Shown here: piece after piece, positions 62,301-64,000 of the stretch
Position numbering within the stretch: the first letter of the stretch is position 1
Layout: each line of letters opens with the position of its first letter
Origin: Rugalucina vietnamica
Lineage: Eukaryota; Mollusca; Bivalvia; Lucinida; Lucinidae
NCBI GenBank assembly: GCA_964017185.1
Contig: OZ024871.1
Span: forward strand, 30,790,488 to 30,854,487
DNA length: 64,000 nucleotides
Direction: 5' to 3'
Translations under genes and position numbers: made by a program
The notes under the pieces: model-generated
Told to the model about the DNA's origin: nothing
The model's input: the letters and a program-made list of their open reading frames with translations, nothing else
The model's database searches: none

Positions 62301-63156
62301 TAATTCAATTGTACATGATGAATGTCAAACAAATTTGTTGCAATAACATGCTTCTCATGCCACATAGAGTTTTGACTTCTTAAAAAGAGTTTTTACTGAT
62401 TCCAGATTGGAAACGGCCTTTTTTGCAACTTTTATTTACAGAATATATATGGTATTTTAATATTCAATATGCAGAAATGCTATACAGGTACCTCCTAAAA
62501 GTTTTCTTAACAATATTTCATACTGCAAATATTTAAACATTTTCTGCGCATTTTTACATGATTCATGCATGTTTCTGTCGAATGAATGCTCTAAAATACA
62601 AACATTAGTAACAACAATCGTCACCATGCAAGAAAAAAACAAAATTTCTACCTTTATGTAGTCATGAAATTTTGACCCCAACCCCACAGAAACCTAAATT
62701 TCTACCAAACGATGACAGAATTTGTAAATATCTTAACACATATCACTTCGTAAGACATGGAACTATTGTCCTCAGTTTACAGGATCAGCATCCGATGCTA
62801 AATATTGGTGTTCTGGGCCGCTAAAGTATAGGCATATATAGGCCTTATAGTCAACACTCCTTGTCAGAAATTGACTGACACAGTAATACAGAAAGAGAAA
62901 TAAAATATAAATTTTTGGTTCAATTACAGATTTTCACTCTGCCTCATCTGAAAGCTCGCTGGAAGTTTAAGCTGACAGCTGTTGATGGCTCTAGAATCCG
63001 TAAAGTTGCTTTCCTGAACTTCCGTAGTCGGTCGGATGATAACTACTACGAGAACGATGTGGCGTGCCTAAGCAATCAGGGTGACCTGAGCGTCTACTCT
63101 ATATCTACACTGAGACAGCAGTTACACCACGCCGCACTGAAGAGAGAGGATATCAA
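27344..63156 (+). CDS. lgl: Lethal giant larvae homologue (LLGL), 3' end beyond window
   Basis: Nineteen in-phase coding exons: 27344-27427, 31227-31324, 43157-43238, 49621-49730, 50194-50340, 51664-51736, 52268-52351, 52808-52934, 53564-53615, 54379-54551, 55482-55699, 56150-56217, 56661-56811, 57601-57929, 58224-58312, 58533-58689, 59084-59262, 59835-60118, 62930-63156. They give 910 codons plus two bases. The start [17 protein letters not shown] follows an acceptor at 27324. LLGL-diagnostic stretches include [50 protein letters not shown] and [13 protein letters not shown]40 repeats would fold as two beta-propellers. The basic hinge [16 protein letters not shown] has serines at 643, 647 and 651, matching the aPKC sites that release Lgl from the cortex. 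The family controls apical-basal polarity against Par6-aPKC and contacts t-SNAREs. Introns 2, 3 and 18 are unusually repeat-laden. Confidence 0.95.
27918..29100 (+). mobile_element. Jockey-like LINE reverse transcriptase, 5'-truncated (lgl intron 1)
   Basis: One open frame to 29051 holds the second half of a reverse transcriptase: [19 protein letters not shown] (motif A), [15 protein letters not shown] (motif B), [11 protein letters not shown] (catalytic FADD), [36 protein letters not shown] and the C-terminus [12 protein letters not shown]. The finger domain and the endonuclease are missing. It belongs to the same broad clade as the 4245-9834 copy but a different family. Unusually free of stops, so the insertion is probably recent. 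Lies in the sense orientation of lgl. Confidence 0.85.
29245..30045. repeat. Inverted-repeat element, family C, copy 2 (lgl intron 1)
   Basis: CTTCGTTCGGTGGAGGTGG and ACCTCGGTCATTATCG near 29308-29350 are mirrored near 29975-30022 (GCATAGTGATAAACACCG, TACCTCCACCGAATGAG). The interior is AT-rich with no open frame. Same family as 2160-2560. Confidence 0.55.
30525..30595 (+). repeat. Penelope-like 3' end fragment (lgl intron 1)
   Basis: CCCACCTCGGTTTTTGAAG...TGATTGCGCCATTTCCTAAT is the reverse complement of the element end seen at 3550-3620 and 4984-5060. Confidence 0.5.
30914..31143 (+). repeat. Family A foldback element (lgl intron 1)
   Basis: TGAGCTGCTGCATGGG to TCATGTACAGGCTCA. The centre is partly deleted (GATCAGTAACTGCGAAGCTG). 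It ends 83 bases before lgl exon 2. Confidence 0.8.
31353..32337 (+). repeat. Family A foldback element split by an hAT-like insertion (lgl intron 2)
   Basis: TGAGCAGCGTCATG to TCACACGTCACGGCTCA. It begins 28 bases after the exon 2 donor. The copy is interrupted in its central palindrome (CTGATTAG|...|CTGATTAGCTGTGCAG) by the element at 31418-32141. Confidence 0.75.
31418..32141. mobile_element. hAT-like non-autonomous element with 8-bp target duplication
   Basis: Begins TAGGGCTGACTATCGATGCC and ends GCATCGTTACACCACTA. Exact 8-bp duplication CTGATTAG at 31410-31417 and 32142-32149. Both subterminal regions are dense in CGATAGT/ACTATCG motifs. The middle has unrelated sequence with no transposase. 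Similar in design to 15130-15678, which also sits in a family A copy. Confidence 0.8.
32797..32990 (+). repeat. V-type SINE (lgl intron 2)
   Basis: tRNA-like head GTGGCGTAGTGGTAGAG (A box) and GGTTTGAACCC (B box), then the conserved centre GTCTTTGAGCAAGACACATT, then GACTGAAAAATAGTTGACTG. The most intact of four or more copies in the window. Confidence 0.7.
33084..33311 (+). repeat. Family A foldback element (lgl intron 2)
   Basis: GAGCCACCGCATGGG to CTCACGCACAGGCT, with the central GATCAGCTTCGCAGTAACTG palindrome intact. Confidence 0.8.
33915..34145 (+). repeat. Family A foldback element (lgl intron 2)
   Basis: TGAGCCGCCTCATGGG to CCCACGAGACGGCTCA. One arm of the central palindrome has lost the AGC of GAAGCTGATC. 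Confidence 0.8.
34580..34768 (+). repeat. Family A foldback element, degraded (lgl intron 2)
   Basis: TGAACCACGTATTGAG to GTGGCACAGCTCA. Centre reduced to ACGTATCAGTGCC. Confidence 0.6.
34769..35398. other. lgl intron 2 sequence without recognised features
   Basis: AT-rich. A short family A-like remnant (GTCATGAGAAAACCAGCC) lies near 35351. Nothing else can be supported. Confidence 0.3.
35399..35634 (-). repeat. Family A foldback element (lgl intron 2)
   Basis: TGAGCATGATCGTGGG to TCCCATGTGGCGGCTTA. Central GATCAGCTTTGCAGTTACTG palindrome with complement. Confidence 0.8.
35827..36076 (+). repeat. Family A foldback element with duplicated centre (lgl intron 2)
   Basis: TGAGCCACCACATGGG to CACGAGGCGGCTCA. 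The apical GCGGTAACCGCGAAGC is present twice in tandem, consistent with replication slippage at the hairpin tip. Confidence 0.8.
36145..36380 (-). repeat. Family A foldback element (lgl intron 2)
   Basis: TGAGCCGCCTTGTGGG to CATGAGGTGGCTCA. Lies 68 bases after the previous copy and in opposite orientation. Confidence 0.8.
36381..37133. other. lgl intron 2 sequence, SINE-like fragment only
   Basis: GGTAGGGCATCAGACTCCAG near 36560 and GAGGTTGGGAGTTCTAAACCC resemble a tRNA-derived SINE head. The rest is unremarkable AT-rich sequence. Confidence 0.35.
37137..37170 (+). repeat. Solo mariner-like terminus (lgl intron 2)
   Basis: CGAGGGGCGTTCAATAAATA follows a TA dinucleotide and resembles mariner-type terminal repeats. 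No matching opposite terminus or transposase was found nearby, so this is a low-confidence remnant. Confidence 0.3.
37171..38040. other. lgl intron 2 sequence without recognised features
   Basis: AT-rich. Short open frames on both strands have no recognisable motif. Confidence 0.3.
38041..38095 (-). repeat. Penelope-like 3' end fragment (lgl intron 2)
   Basis: GGTTCAAGTAGGCAATGATCAGG...GAGCAAACAG resembles 3551-3605 and 4984-5040. Confidence 0.45.
38287..38795 (-). pseudogene. Antisense relic with VVFDGYENR motif (lgl intron 2)
   Basis: Minus-strand protein-like segments appear in order with stops between them: [12 protein letters not shown] then [20 protein letters not shown] and ATAIW (about 38790-38640), [20 protein letters not shown] and [13 protein letters not shown] (about 38560-38459), and [20 protein letters not shown] (about 38445-38355). 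From memory, these resemble pieces of a large multicopy uncharacterised protein family in molluscs and cnidarians, possibly with a PIN/NYN-like nuclease fold. That resemblance is unverified. Internal stops make it a pseudogene or a retro-derived fragment. A donor-like AATAG|GTTGTC follows GYENR. Confidence 0.5.
38958..39113. mobile_element. Small CAGGGAT-ended element (lgl intron 2)
   Basis: CAGGGATAATTTT at the left and ...ATATCCCTG at the right form short inverted termini. The 5-bp sequence CTTTA flanks both sides (38953-38957 and 39114-39118). Length 156 bp, dominated by GGGGCCA/GGCCCCTTA inverted motifs. A related element lies at 50661-50975. Confidence 0.55.
39184..39204. repeat. Poly-C run
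   Basis: About 17 consecutive C residues followed by AAAG. Confidence 0.8.
39252..39340 (-). pseudogene. Antisense exon-like segment 2 ([13 protein letters not shown])
   Basis: After the acceptor TTTTTCAG at 39341 the minus strand reads [20 protein letters not shown] and CHPNIQSQV, then a stop. The entry phase exactly matches the exit phase of the exon at 39677-39771. A +1 shift just before the stop would continue as [10 protein letters not shown], so the frame is probably broken. The Cys/His spacing suggests a metal-binding module completed by the CIIC of the preceding exon. Confidence 0.5.
39677..39771 (-). pseudogene. Antisense exon-like segment 1 ([13 protein letters not shown])
   Basis: On the minus strand an acceptor TTTATAG at 39772 opens the frame [20 protein letters not shown] and [11 protein letters not shown], ending at a donor AAAG|GTAGGT. 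Joined to 39252-39340 it gives a continuous frame with C-x2-C followed by H-x2-C. It may represent the zinc-binding N-terminus of the same gene relic as 38287-38795. Whether it is still transcribed is unknown. Confidence 0.5.
40019..40650. repeat. Tandem duplication of about 370 bp with an exon-like core (lgl intron 2)
   Basis: Segments 40019-40265 and 40392-40648 align over most of their length (shared GATGAATCAACTCCCAATG, AAAAAAGAAATAAGAATTAT, TTACAGCATTTGAAATGC, GCAAACCCCCTTTTAT). On the minus strand each has an acceptor before and a donor after a short open segment. In the lower copy it reads [20 protein letters not shown]. The upper copy ends in [15 protein letters not shown] before GTAAGT but has a stop upstream. 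This may be a duplicated exon of the antisense relic. Confidence 0.5.
40651..41935. other. lgl intron 2 sequence without recognised features
   Basis: AT-rich, with short non-informative open frames and no repeat recognised from elsewhere in the window. Confidence 0.3.
41936..42045 (+). repeat. SINE fragment (TTTGGATGAGACAC type)
   Basis: GTTGTAGTGGTAAAATCTAG (A-box-like), GGTTGGATTCC (B-box-like) and GGATGAGACACTGAGGTCCT. Shares the last motif with 18885-18975. Confidence 0.45.
42413..43040 (+). repeat. Family B foldback element split by a Harbinger-like MITE
   Basis: ATTACGAAAACTTGCCCATG through the stem TAAGAGCCGCTTGGGCG / GCGTCTCTAACGAG and CCCCAGTTTTGCTATATAA. The copy continues after the inserted element with AAGTGGGGTTT and is then lost. 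Confidence 0.7.
42629..43022. mobile_element. PIF/Harbinger-like MITE with TAA target duplication
   Basis: Terminal inverted repeats start GGCGTAAACAAAAAATAGC and end GGCTATTTTATTTTACGCC. TTTCCGCTAAC is mirrored by GTTAGCGGAAA inside them. A 3-bp TAA duplication lies at 42626-42628 and 43023-43025. Removal rebuilds TATATAAAAGTGG of family B. Length 394 bp, no transposase. Confidence 0.8.
43239..44834. other. First part of lgl intron 3
   Basis: Contains a weak family A-like remnant at about 43785-43880 (GGTGCTGATCAGAGC), a poly-T run of about 28 at 44350-44378 and a poly-A run at 44546-44565. CTACCTACCCA repeats flank the homopolymers (44292-44330 and 44569-44585), suggesting an inverted low-complexity element. 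No exon is supported. Confidence 0.4.
44835..45110 (+). repeat. Family B foldback element, reference copy (lgl intron 3)
   Basis: Perfect 11-bp termini ATTACGAAAAC / GTTTTCGTAAT. A long stem is formed by TTTTGCTCAAAACATAGATT, GTGGGTACACGTTAGAACCG and CCTCATCGAGG with their near-complements, then a single-copy part ATAGGTATACCCCTGCATAC, AGTTTTGCTATATAAAAATG. No open frame. Nine copies were found in the window. Confidence 0.85.
45325..45569 (+). repeat. Family A foldback element (lgl intron 3)
   Basis: Left end TTGGGCTATTTCATGAGG (decayed), right end TCATGATGCAGCTCA. Central palindrome GATCAGCTTAGCAGTAACTG present. Confidence 0.75.
45723..45959 (-). repeat. Family A foldback element (lgl intron 3)
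   Basis: TGAGCTGCCTGTGGC to GATGGGGTGGCTCA. Centre of the GTCAGCTGTGCAGTTACTGC subtype. Confidence 0.75.
46197..46409 (-). repeat. Family A foldback element (lgl intron 3)
   Basis: TGAGCCTGCACATGAG to TCTAGTGCAGTGGCTCA, with an internal deletion around the GCTAGAAGC part. Confidence 0.75.
46410..47009. other. lgl intron 3 sequence, decayed repeat only
   Basis: 46545-46600 (TTGTTGCCTCACGAATTC, CTCGCTAACGAAGG) matches segments near 57225-57290, a decayed dispersed repeat. Otherwise AT-rich. Confidence 0.35.
47010..47120 (-). CDS. Antisense exon-like segment ([16 protein letters not shown])
   Basis: On the minus strand, acceptor TCTATTCTAG and donor CAG|GTCGAG enclose exactly 37 codons: [20 protein letters not shown], then [17 protein letters not shown]. 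Both borders are in phase 0 and the frame has no stop. Composition is strongly protein-like. The family is not recognised. It may belong with the open segment at 47644-47859 to a relic or active antisense gene inside lgl intron 3. Confidence 0.4.
47644..47859 (-). pseudogene. Antisense protein-like segment ([20 protein letters not shown])
   Basis: The minus strand reads [40 protein letters not shown] and TFHKFL before a stop. The pattern of hydrophobic and aromatic residues is protein-like. I recall a similar stretch in the multicopy family suggested for 38287-38795, which would make both relics of one family, but this is unverified. It is a candidate 3' part of the gene relic whose exon lies at 47010-47120 only if exon order was rearranged, since 47120 lies downstream of it on this strand. 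Confidence 0.35.
48129..48353 (+). repeat. Family A foldback element (lgl intron 3)
   Basis: TGAGCTGCCACGTTGG to CATGAGGTGGCTCA. Half of the central palindrome deleted (GATCAGCTTCGCGGTGGTCA). Confidence 0.8.
48797..48972 (-). repeat. Family A foldback element, truncated (lgl intron 3)
   Basis: TGAGTCCGGTCTTGAG, GACACAAACTGGCCTGTGCT, GGCGCTGATCAGCTATGCAG, then lost. Confidence 0.7.
50346..50489 (+). repeat. Family A foldback element at the lgl exon 5 donor
   Basis: Begins TGAGCCGCATCGTGAG at intron position +6, so the donor reads GTAAG followed by the element's own T. The single-copy middle is deleted. The GATCAGCTGTGCAGTAACTG palindrome and right end TCGCGTCGCGGCTCA remain. Confidence 0.8.
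50661..50975. mobile_element. CAGGGAT-ended element (lgl intron 5)
   Basis: CAGGGATTTTCC and ...AAAAATCCCTG form the termini. AAAGT flanks both sides (50656-50660 and 50976-50980). The interior is rich in TTGGGAAA motifs. Shares ends and flank length with 38958-39113. Confidence 0.55.
51123..51359 (-). repeat. Family A foldback element (lgl intron 5)
   Basis: TGAGCCGTGACGCGAG to CTCACGATGCGGCTCA. Intact GATCAGCTTCGCGGTTACCG palindrome. Confidence 0.8.
51851..52058 (-). repeat. Family A foldback element, degraded (lgl intron 6)
   Basis: GCCAACAATATGGGTTTTG, GGTCCAACACAAACTGAGCT, GGCGTGATCAGCTGTGCAAT, GTTGGTTTTCTGGTCCGGCG. Confidence 0.65.
52973..53176 (-). repeat. Family A foldback element, degraded (lgl intron 8)
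   Basis: AGAGCCGTGACTTGAG to TTTTTGATGTCTCA, with most of the central palindrome lost. Confidence 0.65.
53523..53545. repeat. Terminus-like CTTTAAGAGCAGTGAACAT before lgl exon 9
   Basis: Matches the inverted-pair arms at 7996 and 8440. It lies only about 20 bases upstream of the exon 9 acceptor at 53563. Confidence 0.5.
53640..54378. other. lgl intron 9 sequence without recognised features
   Basis: AT-rich. Short open frames only. Confidence 0.3.
54884..54936 (+). repeat. Solo LINE 3' tail (lgl intron 10)
   Basis: GGTGAAATAATGTCATTTGG...CAGATTCAGATTCAG is the terminal 53 bases of the Jockey-like LINE at 4245-10428. It is a severely 5'-truncated insertion. Confidence 0.65.
55895..56050 (+). 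repeat. V-type SINE (lgl intron 11)
   Basis: GTGTCTTTGAGCAAGACACA with GGTTAATACTCATGAAGCAG and GGGACACTGACTGG. The head is diverged. Confidence 0.5.
56544..56639 (+). pseudogene. Degraded tandem copy of lgl exon 13 in intron 12
   Basis: Reads [20 protein letters not shown] then [12 protein letters not shown], against [36 protein letters not shown] in exon 13. Four residues after FWN are missing and the acidic tail [13 protein letters not shown] is absent. It ends at a donor-like TAT|GTAAAA in phase 0, as exon 13 does. No in-frame AG acceptor was found just upstream (a TAA lies at 56535), so it is most likely a dead exon copy. Confidence 0.75.
56951..56995. repeat. Strong hairpin AGCCCCAGGTGGGACGCCGC (lgl intron 13)
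   Basis: Arms 56951-56970 and 56976-56995 are complementary at 18 of 20 positions with a 5-base loop. The sequence is GC-rich in an AT-rich intron, and is followed by a related GGGACGCC. Probably the end of a mobile element. Confidence 0.7.
57941..58112 (-). repeat. Family A foldback element, degraded (lgl intron 14)
   Basis: AAAAAAACACGGTCTTTGGG, GGTCCGACAAAAACCGGCAC, GGCTAGAAGTTGAAATTTC. The centre is reduced. Confidence 0.5.
58762..58914 (+). repeat. Family A foldback element, right part (lgl intron 16)
   Basis: GCACTTTGTTTTTGCTACC, TTTCCAGCCTCTAGCCATC, TCATGAAGTGGCTCA. Left half missing. Confidence 0.7.
59436..59640 (+). repeat. V-type SINE (lgl intron 17)
   Basis: GGTGGCCTAGTGATAAAG (A box), GGGTTTGATC (B box), GTGTCCTTGAGCAAGACACA, and AATGTCTGAAAAATTGTAGA towards the end. 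Confidence 0.6.
60400..61296. repeat. Hairpin-ended element with about five tandem units carrying TCAAGGTCA (lgl intron 18)
   Basis: AGCTCGCCTG (60400-60409) and CAGGCGAGCT (61264-61273) mark the ends. Between them, units of about 170 bp, shortened towards the right, repeat TATATCTCTTGACCATGTTG...TGACCTTGAGGTCAAGGTCA...GACTTAGAAATTTTGTGTT. The 9-mer TCAAGGTCA occurs at 60630, 60802, 60905 and 61214, with a TCAGGGTCA variant at 61060. Confidence 0.7.
61300..62929. other. Second part of lgl intron 18 without recognised features
   Basis: AT-rich. No exon, known repeat family or structured RNA was recognised. Confidence 0.3.
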
Positions 63157-63164
63157 GTAAGCTA

Positions 63165-63398
63165 TAGTGCCAGTGAGAAAACTGGTCTTCGGGGTTTCTG
63201 ACCAGGTTCGACACAAATGGGCCTGTGCATCTACAGAAGATGGCTAGAAGCTTGACATTTTGGATTAAGAAAGAAGAGAAATTGTACTATCCTTGTAGTG
63301 AAAACAAAGGCGCTGATCAGCTGTGCAGTTACTGCACAGCTGATCTGCACCTTTGTTTTCCCATAGGCATAACTCTGTTTTTTTCATGACGCTGCTCA
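63165..63398 (-). repeat. Family A foldback element (lgl intron 19)
   Basis: Begins 9 bases after the exon 19 donor (GTGCCAGTGAGAAAACTGG) and ends TTCATGACGCTGCTCA. Centre of the GATCAGCTGTGCAGTTACTG subtype. Confidence 0.75.
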
Positions 63399-64000
63399 TA
63401 TCTTAAAAACATTGATAAACTTATACACAATGCATGCTGTATTTGCCCTTGTAGTTGCAACAGAGGACAGTATGAAAGAGAATTTTGTAACTGGTAAAAT
63501 CGTTCAGACCTGGGACAGACTGTTTAAATGGCTCTTTATGCAGCATCTGAACCTGCCCAGGATAAATGGTTTAGTCAAATCATCCATACGTATAAGCTTT
63601 ATTTGATTGGCTTGTTTAGCCCACTTTCAGATGTCTTTACATCCAGATTTAGGGTAGAAGTCCCATAAAATGGGGACAATGTCCCGACATGACCTTAGCT
63701 ATGGACTGGGGCGTAAAGCAACAAATCAGTCAAACAAACAAACAAATGTTGAAGGAGCAATCTTATTAATGCCACTATTGAATCTCAATATAGCATACCA
63801 TATTATTTTTAATATCTCTCTAAAAGAAGCAAAGAAGTTAGCTTCTTTCATCAAGAATCAAGAATATTTTATTCAGAAAACCATGAAAGAATGTCTTACA
63901 TGAAAGTTAGTACATGTACCATGCTTAATAAGAAAAGAGACAGACATTTTACTATGCTAAATGAAAAATTGCAACTCATGAATTCTTTATTGTCCATTCC
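63399..64000. other. lgl intron 19 continuing beyond the window
   Basis: AT-rich. A plus-strand open segment at about 63440-63600 has no recognised motif and no clear splice borders that would continue the lgl frame. Confidence 0.3.

Noticed and set aside
13030-63398. CRISPR-like array from the regularly recurring family A repeats
   Set aside because: Copies are about 230 bp, in both orientations, irregularly spaced and diverged in a eukaryotic intron-rich context. They are foldback elements.
63416-63606. Twentieth lgl exon in the open segment near 63440-63600
   Set aside because: No resemblance to the expected LLGL continuation and no acceptor in the required phase.

Overview
This is eukaryotic nuclear DNA, most likely from a marine bivalve mollusc. 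That organism call is an inference from three things: long introns packed with small repeats, many truncated non-LTR retrotransposons with a Penelope-like element, and intron-rich genes with metazoan-type proteins. No prokaryotic, viral or organellar genome organisation was seen.

Two host genes lie on the + strand. (1) Positions 13781-22844 carry 12 coding exons whose phases all join, giving a complete 573-residue protein. It has an N-terminal RWD domain fused to an Obg/YchF-class GTPase of the YGR210 type, with G1, G3, G4 and G5 motifs and a TGS-like C-terminus. (2) Positions 27344-63156 carry 19 coding exons (910 codons and still open) of lethal giant larvae (LLGL family), including the aPKC phospho-site cluster [15 protein letters not shown]. 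Its last exons lie beyond the window.

Layout: 1-3500 holds SINEs, inverted repeats and one possible antisense EF-hand exon. 3470-10470 is a transposon nest: a Jockey-like LINE is split by an hAT-like element with a perfect 8-bp target duplication, which itself contains a Penelope-like reverse transcriptase copy; a second LINE copy sits inverted at the 3' end. 10620-11590 is a candidate promoter region, and 11750-12830 is another LINE remnant. 13780-22850 is gene 1, 22850-27300 is intergenic repeat, and 27300-64000 is lgl.

Two abundant foldback (hairpin) element families fill the introns. Family A (terminal GAGCCGCCTCATGGG, about 230 bp) has roughly thirty copies. Family B (terminal ATTACGAAAAC, about 270 bp) has nine. 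They serve as hosts for later hAT-like and Harbinger-like insertions. One B copy is bordered by a 47-bp duplication that copied the splice acceptor of gene 1 exon 6. One A copy begins within the donor of lgl exon 5.

lgl introns 2 and 3 hold antisense gene relics. These include two exon-like segments that join in phase and carry a Cys/His pattern, plus a stop-containing segment with a VVFDGYENR motif. lgl intron 12 holds a degraded tandem copy of exon 13. All calls come from reading the sequence; no database search was run.
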